Notes: generated by a model not told the origin, from the letters alone. A stretch of DNA of 64,000 nucleotides from JBALVT01 sp036960305 (GCA_036960305.1 JBALWA010000020.1:1-64000); one strand, 5' to 3'; positions 31,066-40,048 are shown, numbered from the stretch's first letter. Program-made: numbers and translations.

Positions 31066-31542
31066 ATGTCAATGGAGTATGAATTTGAACACGATGCCGA
31101 GAGCATTTTTAATCTGCTCACCGAACCCCAGTTTCTGGTAGATCGCTGCATGGCCATGGGCGAGCTGGAGGCCAATTGTGAGGTTGAGGAGAACGCGGGT
31201 GTTATAACCGTTAGCCTGACTCGGAAGTTGAAGAGGGATATGCCTCGTTTCCTCGCAAAGATGATGGATCCAGAACAGACCATACATATGACCGAGACGT
31301 GGCAACCCGCTGACGAGGGAGGCTGGAATGGCGATTACACTTTCGAAATGGAAGGTCAGCCAGTTTCTATTCGCGCGAAATTCGAACTCTATCCCACCGA
31401 TACGGGCTGCTGCTATTCCATTGAGCACCAGGTGAAGGCGAATATCCCCTTGATTGGTGGCAAGATCGAGAAATATATTCGCGGCCAGGCCCAAGAGGGC
31501 TGCAATGATGAGATGGCGTACGTGCAGGGTCAGCTCGACTAA
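31066..31542 (+). CDS. DUF2505-family (SRPBCC-like) protein
   Basis: This encodes 158 residues from ATG 31066 (GGAAGGA upstream). The sequence MEYEFEHDAESIFNLLTEPQFLVDRCMAMGELEANCEV is the usual opening of DUF2505 proteins, which have the START/SRPBCC helix-grip fold and may bind hydrophobic ligands. The final helix (KANIPLIGGKIEKYIRGQAQEG) is the lid typical of this fold. It is convergent with the carotenoid-oxygenase gene. The ligand is unknown. Confidence 0.82.
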   Translation: MSMEYEFEHDAESIFNLLTEPQFLVDRCMAMGELEANCEVEENAGVITVSLTRKLKRDMPRFLAKMMDPEQTIHMTETWQPADEGGWNGDYTFEMEGQPVSIRAKFELYPTDTGCCYSIEHQVKANIPLIGGKIEKYIRGQAQEGCNDEMAYVQGQLD

Positions 31543-31570
31543 TCCCGCCGTGAATTCACGGGAGTAGTAC

Positions 31571-31594
31571 CACGGCTGCCCCGTGTATTTTTTA
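31571..31594 (+). terminator. Probable intrinsic terminator of the DUF2505 gene
   Basis: CACGG (31571-31575) and CCGTG (31581-31585) form a GC-rich stem with a five-base loop, followed by TATTTTTTA. It sits 29 bases after the DUF2505 stop. A second 14-bp perfect palindrome, CCGTGAATTCACGG, is at 31548-31561 just before it. Confidence 0.55.
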
Positions 31595-33028
31595 GGTCTG
31601 TAACTGCTCCATCGGCAGCCATAAGCCGTGGAAACCCTGCGGTGCCCGAGCGGACAAATTCACCTTCGCCAATACTTTACTGAGGCTGTGTGCATCCATA
31701 ATCCACAAACTGGTGGAATGGCTCTGCGGCGAGTAAACGTAGCTCAACACGTAGCCATCGTCTTCATTGCCACTGGTGATAGAGGGAACGAAGAACGGTT
31801 CGCCAGGAGTGGCGCCATCGCCCACATCGAAACCCTGGACGTCTCCCGACAGCAGGTCGTGTTTTAAAATACTGCCTATAGTTTCGTGGCGGTTACTGCC
31901 AGTGCCCTCGACGGTGACGCCCAGGCTATAGCCGTAGCGATAACTCCGTCCAGATACGTTGCGATTGATTTGTGGAAACTCCATGCGTTGCGGGCCAATT
32001 TGTTGCATGTTGGCGACACCTGATTTCATTCCCAGCGTGTAACGACTGAGTCGGGCAGGGTGGTCAAAGTCGCTGGAACCCTTTACCCATAATTGCTCGT
32101 AGCGCGCCACATCGAGGATGCAATCGTCGCCCTGTTCAAAAGCGTTCATAACATGAAATACAAACGCGGGTTCGATATCAAACCACTTCAGGTCTTTGCT
32201 GCTACCCGTCTTTGGCATTACGCCTATCCGGCTGGGGGCCTTATCGTTCCAAGTAAATGGCAATGCTTCGCCTTTAATCATTGCGAACCAGGAAAAAACT
32301 ATCGGCAATTCCATAAAGAGAACGTAATTCTCGGTCATCGCAAAATCATGCATCAGAGCCGGGCCGGCCGTTTCCAATACTTCCTTCTGCACCAATTCGC
32401 CACTGGCGCTGACACGGTAGTAGGTGAGGTAGGGTTTTACCGCGTTATAGCCAAAGAAAAACATTTCACCGCTTACTGGATCAATTTTTGGGTGGGCGGT
32501 CATTGCACCGGCCAGCTTACCCTTGAAATCGTAGGGCGCTTTGGTCGAAAGGTCTTCGTGATTCATTTCATAGGGTAAGCCTGCCTCGCCCAGCGAAAGC
32601 AGCTTACCACCGTGATAGACCAGCGAAACATTGCTCTGGTTGGCTGCTGGGTCCATGGCGGTTTTAAAGTTGCTGGATTCACCGTACAGAAACGGTGTTT
32701 GCACGTAACGATTGCGGTACCACTTAGCCTGGCCATTTTCGATTTTTACACCGTGGATCATGCCGTCGCCAAAAAAGAAATGTCGGCTGGGGCCCTTCCA
32801 GCTATTGGGCCCATTGCGATAGTAATACCCATTTAGGTCGGGTGGAATACTGCCCTCGACTACAAGATCAGTCTCGGTGATCTCCTCTGTTACCGGAGGG
32901 AAATTTCCCTGTCGCCAGAACGCGTCTTTGTCATCGGTATTTTCTTCGTCACAGCCGCTCAAGAGAGCGGTGGAGGACAGGGCGGCGACACTGGCGCCGC
33001 CGTATTTAAAGAAGTCTCTGCGTTTCAT
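31592..33028 (-). CDS. Carotenoid-cleavage-type dioxygenase, exported lipoprotein-like form
   Basis: This encodes 478 residues. All four iron-binding histidines of the carotenoid/lignostilbene oxygenase family are found in their usual context: MTAHPKIDP (His179), LMHDFAMTENY (His227), VFHVMNAFE (His292) and GFHGLWLP (His467). The N-terminus MKRRDFFKYGG with a hydrophobic stretch ending ALLSGC looks like a twin-arginine signal with a lipobox, so it is probably exported folded and lipid-anchored. It splits a C=C bond of carotenoids, apocarotenoids or stilbenes. It is the last gene of the WS/DGAT-SDR-SDR operon, 37 bases after an SDR. Confidence 0.92.
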   Translation of the reverse strand: MKRRDFFKYGGASVAALSSTALLSGCDEENTDDKDAFWRQGNFPPVTEEITETDLVVEGSIPPDLNGYYYRNGPNSWKGPSRHFFFGDGMIHGVKIENGQAKWYRNRYVQTPFLYGESSNFKTAMDPAANQSNVSLVYHGGKLLSLGEAGLPYEMNHEDLSTKAPYDFKGKLAGAMTAHPKIDPVSGEMFFFGYNAVKPYLTYYRVSASGELVQKEVLETAGPALMHDFAMTENYVLFMELPIVFSWFAMIKGEALPFTWNDKAPSRIGVMPKTGSSKDLKWFDIEPAFVFHVMNAFEQGDDCILDVARYEQLWVKGSSDFDHPARLSRYTLGMKSGVANMQQIGPQRMEFPQINRNVSGRSYRYGYSLGVTVEGTGSNRHETIGSILKHDLLSGDVQGFDVGDGATPGEPFFVPSITSGNEDDGYVLSYVYSPQSHSTSLWIMDAHSLSKVLAKVNLSARAPQGFHGLWLPMEQLQT

Positions 33029-33065
33029 AGAATAATCCAGCTCCAGGTTGTTGGCGATAGGGGTG

Positions 33066-33866
33066 CTAGGCGTCAGGGCGATTGGCCAGGCGCATCAGTT
33101 TAAGCGTTCCCGTTGGAAATAGGCGTTTCATAAAGTCCAGCACTCTCGAGTCCACACAGAACACCAGTTTAAAACGGTTTTTTTCGATGGCTTTTACAAT
33201 AAGCTTGGCCGCTTTCTCTGGTGGCATAGCCAGGTGGAACATCTTGAGCATTTTCTCTCTATGTGTCGGATCCATGCGCGCAGCAGCGAGTATATTGGTG
33301 GCCACGGCACCGGGGTGGACGCAGGTAATCCCCACGGTGCTTGGTGCCAGCTCAACATAAAGGGACTCACTTAAACCCCTGACGGCAAACTTGGTAGCTG
33401 CATAGGAACTCTGCCCCTTCATTCCAGTGAGGCCCGCCGAGCTGGACATATTTACAATGTGAGCTTGATCGGCTTTTTGAAGATAGGGAAGGAAATATTT
33501 GCAGCCGTACATCACACCCCAATAATTGATTCCCGATATCCATTCCAGGTCTGCTACATCTTGCTGCTCAAATGGAAGATTGACAGCGACCCCCGCGTTA
33601 TTGACTAAAATATGCACGGCTCCGTGCTCGGCAATCACCTGCTCCGGCAGTGCAGCCATCTGCTGCTTGTTGGAAACATCCACCAGGTGCAAGCTCGCAG
33701 TCCTGCCAATCGCCTCAATAGCGGTCTTTACTTCCGACAATTTGGCTTCATCAATATCAACCAGGGCGATATCCGCGCCTCGGGCTGCCAACTCCAGGCT
33801 CAATGCTCGACCAATACCGCTGCCGGCTCCTGTCACCACTGCGACACGACCTTCTATTTGCTTCAT
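33066..33866 (-). CDS. Short-chain dehydrogenase with C-terminal hydrophobic tail
   Basis: This encodes 266 residues. Cofactor site TGAGSGIGRA, NNAG and catalytic YAATK (Y-X3-K) are in place. LVDIDEAKL after the second strand has the acidic residue of NAD-using enzymes. The C-terminal tail (FKLVFCVDSRVLDFMKRLFPTGTLKLMRLANR) is amphipathic and may touch the membrane. Its start overlaps the stop of the upstream SDR by four bases, which couples their translation. It may interconvert aldehyde or ketone and alcohol groups of the carotenoid-type substrate. Confidence 0.92.
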   Translation of the reverse strand: MKQIEGRVAVVTGAGSGIGRALSLELAARGADIALVDIDEAKLSEVKTAIEAIGRTASLHLVDVSNKQQMAALPEQVIAEHGAVHILVNNAGVAVNLPFEQQDVADLEWISGINYWGVMYGCKYFLPYLQKADQAHIVNMSSSAGLTGMKGQSSYAATKFAVRGLSESLYVELAPSTVGITCVHPGAVATNILAAARMDPTHREKMLKMFHLAMPPEKAAKLIVKAIEKNRFKLVFCVDSRVLDFMKRLFPTGTLKLMRLANRPDA

Positions 33867-34717
33867 GGTGCTGCCTCTGCGGGTACACCGTCACGCAGCA
33901 CGCGCTGCGCAACCTGCTTCAGGATAAAACTTGTCAAGCGGGGCGAGAGACGGTTTGAGTAATACGTCATCCACGATTCCGGTGCGACAGGGCGCAACGG
34001 GGTATTAAACCTCACCGCGCTGAATACAGCCTTGGCGACTTTCTCAGGCCCGAACGTGCTCTTTTCATGTTCCTGGTGAATTCGATCCGCTATGCCCGCC
34101 TCGTATTCTCCTCTGGAACGCATATTTTCAGTCAGCGAAGTACGAACGACGCCGGGGCATATCACGCTCACGCCAAGACTGTGATGACTGAGTTCCTGAC
34201 GCAGTGAGTCGGAATAGCCGACAACTGCAAATTTGGTCGTGGAATATGCGCCGAATCCTTCCAGGGCTGCAAAGCCTTCCATGGAGGCTATGTTGACAAC
34301 ATGCCCGCCACTATCACGCTCAATCATCGCCGGACAAAAAGCATCGCAAAAATGTATAACGCCCATCAGGTTTACACCGATAATAAATTCCCAATCCTCT
34401 GGAGAGGTATCAAGAATATCTGCCGCAAGTGCCACTCCGGCATTGTTGACGAGAATGTCTACGGCTGCCGTGTTGCGATGCACCTGTTTTGCAAACGCTT
34501 CTACCTGGTCACGTTGGCTTACATCCACGACCGATGATATGACGTCAACCCCATGGCCCGCCAATAAGGTACGGGTTTCCTCCAGATGCTCGGGATTGAT
34601 ATCGCAGATTGCCACGTTGCCACCCCGACCGGCTGCGTCCAGGGCAATCGCTCGTCCAATGCCAGCCCCAGCGCCAGTGACAAGAACCCAGCGACCATCT
34701 AATTTATTGACCTTCAT
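33863..34717 (-). CDS. Short-chain dehydrogenase
   Basis: This encodes 284 residues. Cofactor site TGAGAGIGRA, NNAG and YSTTK are visible. The end (ESWMTYYSNRLSPRLTSFILKQVAQRVL) is again amphipathic. It overlaps the WS/DGAT stop and the next SDR start by four bases on each side, so it is in the middle of a tight operon. It resembles its downstream neighbour in layout, as expected of paralogues working on related substrates. Confidence 0.92.
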   Translation of the reverse strand: MKVNKLDGRWVLVTGAGAGIGRAIALDAAGRGGNVAICDINPEHLEETRTLLAGHGVDVISSVVDVSQRDQVEAFAKQVHRNTAAVDILVNNAGVALAADILDTSPEDWEFIIGVNLMGVIHFCDAFCPAMIERDSGGHVVNIASMEGFAALEGFGAYSTTKFAVVGYSDSLRQELSHHSLGVSVICPGVVRTSLTENMRSRGEYEAGIADRIHQEHEKSTFGPEKVAKAVFSAVRFNTPLRPVAPESWMTYYSNRLSPRLTSFILKQVAQRVLRDGVPAEAAP

Positions 34718-36177
34718 TTTTTTCTCCGTTTAGGTGCGGCCTTTCGCTTCGCCTTAACCACGGGCTTTTTTCGACTTTTGCGCTTCGGTTTGCAAAGCGC
34801 TTTGTACTCGTCCAGAGCCGCTTCCAGACCGGAAGCGATCGTGTCTTGATGTGGAAGCAGGTCGGGGTCAACAATGATGCCGAAATCCATAGTATCGCCG
34901 TAGCTGATACACGTGAAATTGACGCCCATTCCCGCCGTCAGAATTGACATCGGGTACATGTTTTCCATTCTTGCCCCGGCGATATACATGGGTGTGGGGC
35001 TGCCGCGTACATTGGATACGATAAGATTTGCCCCCACCATCTGTGGTGCCTGGTCTTCGGGTAGCGAGTCCATCAAGGTACTTACAAGAATGGGCGGCAT
35101 CATCTGGAATAGCTCAACCATACCCATGGCGCCACTATGGGCAAGTGCTTTTGATTGTTCCGATTCCAGATTGATTGCCTGTAGGCGCGCCACGGGATCG
35201 TCCAGATCTGTGGCCAGGGTAACCGTGGTGGTCGTGACCTTGTTACTTAACTGGTCATCGACCTCGGATCTTAGGGAGACCGGAATGTTGGTGCGTAGCG
35301 GTTCGTCCGGAAGTTGCGAATATTCAAGGAGATAGCGACGTATGGCACTGCTGACAAGGGCTAATACCACATCATTCAATGACACATTAAAGTGATTCTT
35401 AATGGTTTTCATGTCGTGCAGCGACAAGGAACAGAGTGCTACTGCCCGCTCGCTGCTAATAGCGCCATTAAAAGAGGCCGTGGGCACTGCCGGTTGTTCT
35501 TTCTGGGGGCTTCTCGGCCAGGTCAGTTGTTCCCGTAACTTCGGGCGAAGGATGTCGTAGACGCCTTTGGCCGCATCGCGAGGAAGTCGGCTCAGGTGCT
35601 GCCAGGCCTTTGAAGATTGTACGGGGAGGCTTGGAATTGATCCTGCTTTGGCTTCGCTAATGGATTTGTCGATCGTTTTATTCGGGGGCGGGTCGGGCTC
35701 AAAGTCACCGATAATCTCCAGCATTTTGAATGCACCCTCACCATCCATCATGCAGTGATGAAACTTCTGAAAGTATGCGCATTTACCCCCCTTAAGGCCT
35801 TCGATGAGCCAGATTTCCCAAAGGGGCTTGTTGCGGTCAAGGTGCTTGCTGTAGAGATGGGCGGCTACCTCACACAGATTGGCAGTGTCGCCGGGCTTTG
35901 GCAGCGCGATGTGTTTTATGTGGTGGTCGAAACTGAAATTTTCGTCTTTTACCCAATAGGGTCTATCCAGGCCCAGCGGCACAGAGTGAAGTTTCCAGCT
36001 AAATTGAGGGATAAGGGAAACTCTCTCCACACAGTGTTTACGAAAATGTTCGTAATCGAAGCCGGCACGTTCACTGCTATCGAGGACGATCAGGAGGCCC
36101 ACATGCTGGTAAATGCTGCTGGTCTCGCCAGCGACAAACATGACATCTTCCCTGCTAAGCTGTTTGATTAACGACAT
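34714..36177 (-). CDS. Wax ester synthase/diacylglycerol acyltransferase 1
   Basis: This encodes 487 residues. The catalytic HHXXXDG motif is HHCMMDG (residues 140-146). The family C-terminal region is seen in VSNVRGSPTPMYIAGARMENMYPMSILTAGMGVNFTCISYGDTMDFGIIVDPDLL. A strongly basic tail (KPKRKSRKKPVV... KRRKK) is added at the end, perhaps to hold membrane phospholipid or lipid droplets. It joins acyl-CoA to an alcohol or diacylglycerol. It leads the four-gene operon with two SDRs and a carotenoid-type oxygenase; esterification of a hydroxylated terpenoid is one possible role. Confidence 0.92.
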   Translation of the reverse strand: MSLIKQLSREDVMFVAGETSSIYQHVGLLIVLDSSERAGFDYEHFRKHCVERVSLIPQFSWKLHSVPLGLDRPYWVKDENFSFDHHIKHIALPKPGDTANLCEVAAHLYSKHLDRNKPLWEIWLIEGLKGGKCAYFQKFHHCMMDGEGAFKMLEIIGDFEPDPPPNKTIDKSISEAKAGSIPSLPVQSSKAWQHLSRLPRDAAKGVYDILRPKLREQLTWPRSPQKEQPAVPTASFNGAISSERAVALCSLSLHDMKTIKNHFNVSLNDVVLALVSSAIRRYLLEYSQLPDEPLRTNIPVSLRSEVDDQLSNKVTTTTVTLATDLDDPVARLQAINLESEQSKALAHSGAMGMVELFQMMPPILVSTLMDSLPEDQAPQMVGANLIVSNVRGSPTPMYIAGARMENMYPMSILTAGMGVNFTCISYGDTMDFGIIVDPDLLPHQDTIASGLEAALDEYKALCKPKRKSRKKPVVKAKRKAAPKRRKK

Positions 36178-36261
36178 GTTTCTTATTTCCCCCCAAATGC
36201 AGTAATCGTCGAGCCAGCGGTATGGCTTCGATCTTCCATCCTAGCAACTTTGGGGAAATAA

Positions 36262-36284
36262 AAAAACAGGCCTGACTGTTTACT
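36262..36284 (-). promoter_or_regulatory. CAG-NN-CTG motif, site 4, before the WS/DGAT operon
   Basis: On the minus strand this reads ACAGTCAGGCCTG followed by seven T (core 36267-36279). It matches site 1 at 11 of 13 bases, with the same T-run, and lies about 90 bases upstream of the acyltransferase start. A bound regulator here could control the operon. Confidence 0.45.
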
Positions 36285-36401
36285 TGATATCGATCATTAT
36301 TGGCAGATAATGCTATTTGCAGCTACAAGCTCCGGCAGTGTGGGTGGGGAGGGTTCGTTACATTGATGCCGTAATGGGATACTTGACCCCGATGGCATAC
36401 A

Positions 36402-38228
36402 ATGTGGGGCGGCACTCGCGCGCCTTTACTTTGTTCACACGGGGTCAGATTGACAACCACCGCCAGAGAATCCAACGCTCGCTTCTTCTTCCGCTATATT
36501 CTGCATCACAAGCAGGCGTATGGGTGGGGTATTGTGTTCATATTTCTCACCAACTGGTTGGCGGTGTCTATTCCGTTGTACCTGGGTGAGAGTATCGACC
36601 TGCTGAGCAGCGATGCGCTCGGTCAGCAGCAGGATGCTTTGATGCGCAGCATTGGTGCGGTGGTACTCTTCGCGCTACTGATGGTGGTAACCCGCACCGT
36701 GTCCCGCATTCTCTTCTTTAACCCCGGGCGCTCTATTGAGCGTGAGCTCAAGGACGATGCCTTTGCCAAGCTCACTAAAATGCAGCCGGCGTTCTACCGG
36801 GAGCACGAAACCGGCACCCTCATTTCCATCGTCAATAACGACATCAACGGGGTGCGGGCGCTGGCGGGCATTGTTATGCTGCAGGTGTTTAATATTATTT
36901 TTGCGCTGTCGCTGACGCCGCTGAAGATGTACCAGATATCTCCCAGTCTCACCCTTTATTGTATTTTTCCGGTGGTGGTCACCTTCGCGATTGCCCACAA
37001 GGGCATTGCCTTTATGCGGCGGATGATGCGGGTGCGCATGGTAGAGCTGCAGGAAATGTCTTCGACTACGGTCGGCTTTCTCTCCGGTATCGAGGTGATC
37101 AAGTCCAACCATATCCAGGACTGGGCCGAGACGGCGTTCGACAAGGAAAACGGCAAAATACTGGACCGTTCCCTGCGCCTTACCCTGGTGCGCACCGTGG
37201 TGCTACCCGTTATTGCCTACACCGACCGCCTACTGAAGGTGTTGATTCTGGGCGTGGGTGGCGGTTACCTGATTCAGGCGGAACTGTCGCTGGGCGATCT
37301 CACTGCGTTGCTCTCTTACGCCGCCTTGCTGGCCATGCCCTTTATCTCTCTGGGCATGGTCTTTTCAGCCTGGCAAGCCGGTATTGTGTCACTGGAAAGC
37401 ATGCGCCGCATTCTGGATCAGCCTGAGCACCAGCAGGACCAGGTACACCTGCCGCCGGAAAAGCGCGAGGACCTGTTTTCCCACCACCTTCGTGTTGAAG
37501 ATCTCAGCTACACCTACCCCGGCAGTGACACCCCTGCGCTGAGCAACATCAGCTTCGAGATCAAGCCAGGGCAGATGGTGGGCGTACTCGGTAAAGTGGG
37601 TTCGGGCAAAACGACATTGGTGAACTGCCTGAACAACTACCTTGAGGTAGCATCGGGCGCCATTTTCATTGACGGCGTCGACATCACCACGCTGTCTCGA
37701 CAGGACCTGCGCAGCGCGGTGCGAACCATTACCCAGGATCCGTTCCTGTTCTCCGATACGGTAAGTGAGAATATTCAGTTTGGTGCCGACGCGCTGGCGG
37801 ACCCACTGACACTGAAGCAGGCGCTCTACCAGAGCGATATGCTGGATGAGGTGCGCCAGTTTCCCGAGCAGGAGAGCACCCTCGTGGGAGAGAAAGGCAT
37901 ACTTTTGTCTGGCGGACAGAAGCAGCGCCTGAGCCTGTCCCGCGGGCTGTATACCCCGTGTAAATTGATGGTTCTGGATAATGTGTTATCCGCTGTCGAC
38001 AACGAAACCGAGCGGTTCCTGCTCGACCAGATATTCAACCACTCCCGCAGCGCCGCCACCTTGATTATCTCCCACCGCGCTACCGTGCTTGAAAAGGTCG
38101 ACACCATACTCGTCTTAAACGCGGGTCGAATTGTGGCCAAGGGTACCCACGCGGAATTACTGCAAAGTTCCGAGGAATATCGACACACCTGGCAACTACA
38201 GCAACATGACAATGAGGCCGAGGCATGA
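36402..38228 (+). CDS. ABC exporter half-transporter with degenerate catalytic site
   Basis: This encodes up to 608 residues: six membrane helices (about residues 30-310), then the nucleotide-binding domain with Walker A GKVGSGKTT (about 400), signature LSGGQKQR (about 502) and Walker B LMVLDN (about 525). The catalytic glutamate after Walker B is replaced by asparagine (VLDNVLSAVD). It pairs with the next gene (four-base overlap), as in MdlA/MdlB- or SmdAB-like heterodimers. The start is not certain: ATG 36402 is weak and TTG 36450 (before LTTTARESNARFFF) is an alternative. The substrate is unknown, perhaps lipid or drug. Confidence 0.88.
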   Translation: MWGGTRAPLLCSHGVRLTTTARESNARFFFRYILHHKQAYGWGIVFIFLTNWLAVSIPLYLGESIDLLSSDALGQQQDALMRSIGAVVLFALLMVVTRTVSRILFFNPGRSIERELKDDAFAKLTKMQPAFYREHETGTLISIVNNDINGVRALAGIVMLQVFNIIFALSLTPLKMYQISPSLTLYCIFPVVVTFAIAHKGIAFMRRMMRVRMVELQEMSSTTVGFLSGIEVIKSNHIQDWAETAFDKENGKILDRSLRLTLVRTVVLPVIAYTDRLLKVLILGVGGGYLIQAELSLGDLTALLSYAALLAMPFISLGMVFSAWQAGIVSLESMRRILDQPEHQQDQVHLPPEKREDLFSHHLRVEDLSYTYPGSDTPALSNISFEIKPGQMVGVLGKVGSGKTTLVNCLNNYLEVASGAIFIDGVDITTLSRQDLRSAVRTITQDPFLFSDTVSENIQFGADALADPLTLKQALYQSDMLDEVRQFPEQESTLVGEKGILLSGGQKQRLSLSRGLYTPCKLMVLDNVLSAVDNETERFLLDQIFNHSRSAATLIISHRATVLEKVDTILVLNAGRIVAKGTHAELLQSSEEYRHTWQLQQHDNEAEA

Positions 38229-40048
38229 GATCTACCGCAGCGGCGCAGGAAATGGGCGCAAAACCGACTCCGGCACGTAAAAAAATACGCTGGAGTGTGG
38301 TGCGGCGCTTTCTTGGGCACTTCAGGCCCTACCGTAAGCAAGTACTTCTTGGGCTCAGCCTCATTCCCGTATCTGTGACGTTCGCCATTCTGTTTCCCTG
38401 GCTGATCATGCGCATTATTGACAACCAGCTGGTGCCCATGCAGAGCGAGGGTCTGCTGTTTTGGTGTCTGGCACTCGCAGGTGTGCTGGTGGGTAACTTC
38501 CTGGCGGATGCGGTTTTCAACTATTCATTGCAGTCGGCGGCGCAGTACGCCATTCGTGATATTCGCGCCGAGATGTTCAACCGCGTGCTACATTTTCCGC
38601 GGCGCTACTTCGACAAGACACCCATGGGTGTCACTCTTACACGCCTGACCAGTGATCTGGAGGCTATCAGCGAATCCTTTACGCAGGGTTTGCTGAGCAT
38701 GATCCGCGATGTGCTGATAACCGTTGCGCTGTTGGTGTTCCTGATGTTTATCAGCTGGCGGCTTACGCTGGTGTTATTGCTGATTGGCCCGCTGATTTAC
38801 TACATTACTGAAGTACTCAGGCGCCGCCTGCGTGATACTTACCTACGTGCGCGTGTGGTGTTGTCCCAGGGCACCGGCTACCTGCAGGAATGCCTCAGTG
38901 GCGTCAAGACCGTGCAGCTATACAACGCCGAGGCAGCTGTGCAGAAACGTTACGCTACCTACACCGAGGAGTTTCGCGAGGCGCAGTCGGAATCGAACCT
39001 GTACGATTCCGCCCTGTACTCCATCATCGAGGGCATCACCATGGTCAGCATGGGCCTCATCATCTGGTATGGCTCGAAGGAGATACTGGCCGCTACGATC
39101 TCCCTTGGTGTATTGGTCGGCTTTATCAACACGCTGGACAAGATTTTCGTGCCTATCCGTGACTTTACCTCGCAGATGGCGTCCATACAGCGCGCCTTTG
39201 CCGCCTTCGACCATATCGAAGAGATCTACGAGGAAGAAACGGAACAGGAGAACAGCGACGGCGGGCAGCAGCTGAGTGCTGAGCAGCGCCGGCAATTGGA
39301 CACCTTTCAAACGCTGGAATTTACCGATGTTAAATTCCGGTATAACGCCGACGGCCCCTGGGTATTGCAGAGTGTGTCGTTCTGCCTGAACAAGGGCAGC
39401 AAAATTGCCCTGGTAGGCAGTACGGGCTCCGGCAAGTCGACGATTCTGCGCCTGCTCACAAAAACCTACGTCAACTATGAGGGCTCTATCAAACTCAACG
39501 GTATTGAGCTGAGCCAGATTCCCAAGGCCGAGGTGGGGAAATTCTTTTCCCTGATGCAGCAGGAGGTGTTCCTGTTCAATGAGAGTATCGCCTTCAATAT
39601 TGGTCTGGAGCGCGAGTCTCCCAACCCGGACTTTGTCACAGATGCCGCTAAATACGTGTACGCCGACGAGTTTATCGAGCGCCTGCCGGGTAAATACGAT
39701 TTCGTACTGCAGGGCAATGGCGGCAACCTGTCCGCCGGTCAGGGTCAGCTCGTCGCCTTCGCGCGGGCTATTGCCAGTGGCAGCGAAGTGGTGATGCTGG
39801 ACGAGGCTACCAGCTCGGTGGACTCAGTAACGGAACAGCTGATTCAGAAAGCCATCGACCATGTGTTTGAGGAAAAAACTGTCATCGCTATCGCCCATCG
39901 CCTGAGCACTATTCAACATTCGGATGAAATTTTGGTGCTGGACGGCGGCGCGATTATTGAGCGTGGCACCCACAGCACGTTGATGGTAAAAGCCGGGTTT
40001 TACGCTAATCTGGTACAGCAACTTGATTCCGGAACGGGGCCTACCTGA
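38225..40048 (+). CDS. ABC exporter half-transporter, catalytically competent partner
   Basis: This encodes 607 residues with six membrane helices and a nucleotide-binding domain: Walker A GSTGSGKST (about residue 396), signature LSAGQGQ (about 502) in place of LSGGQ, and Walker B VVMLDEATSSVD with a normal glutamate. With the preceding subunit it gives one intact ATP site (its own Walker motifs with the partner's LSGGQ) and one degenerate site. This asymmetry is known from heterodimeric exporters such as TM287/288 and BmrCD. A long linker (EEETEQENSDGGQQLSAEQRR) joins the membrane part to the ATPase. The two genes form one transcript. Confidence 0.9.
   Translation: MRSTAAAQEMGAKPTPARKKIRWSVVRRFLGHFRPYRKQVLLGLSLIPVSVTFAILFPWLIMRIIDNQLVPMQSEGLLFWCLALAGVLVGNFLADAVFNYSLQSAAQYAIRDIRAEMFNRVLHFPRRYFDKTPMGVTLTRLTSDLEAISESFTQGLLSMIRDVLITVALLVFLMFISWRLTLVLLLIGPLIYYITEVLRRRLRDTYLRARVVLSQGTGYLQECLSGVKTVQLYNAEAAVQKRYATYTEEFREAQSESNLYDSALYSIIEGITMVSMGLIIWYGSKEILAATISLGVLVGFINTLDKIFVPIRDFTSQMASIQRAFAAFDHIEEIYEEETEQENSDGGQQLSAEQRRQLDTFQTLEFTDVKFRYNADGPWVLQSVSFCLNKGSKIALVGSTGSGKSTILRLLTKTYVNYEGSIKLNGIELSQIPKAEVGKFFSLMQQEVFLFNESIAFNIGLERESPNPDFVTDAAKYVYADEFIERLPGKYDFVLQGNGGNLSAGQGQLVAFARAIASGSEVVMLDEATSSVDSVTEQLIQKAIDHVFEEKTVIAIAHRLSTIQHSDEILVLDGGAIIERGTHSTLMVKAGFYANLVQQLDSGTGPT

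Noticed and set aside
36402..36449. First 16 codons of the ABC exporter as certain coding sequence
   Set aside because: The ribosome binding site is weak and TTG 36450 is possible; kept in the feature, but not claimed.
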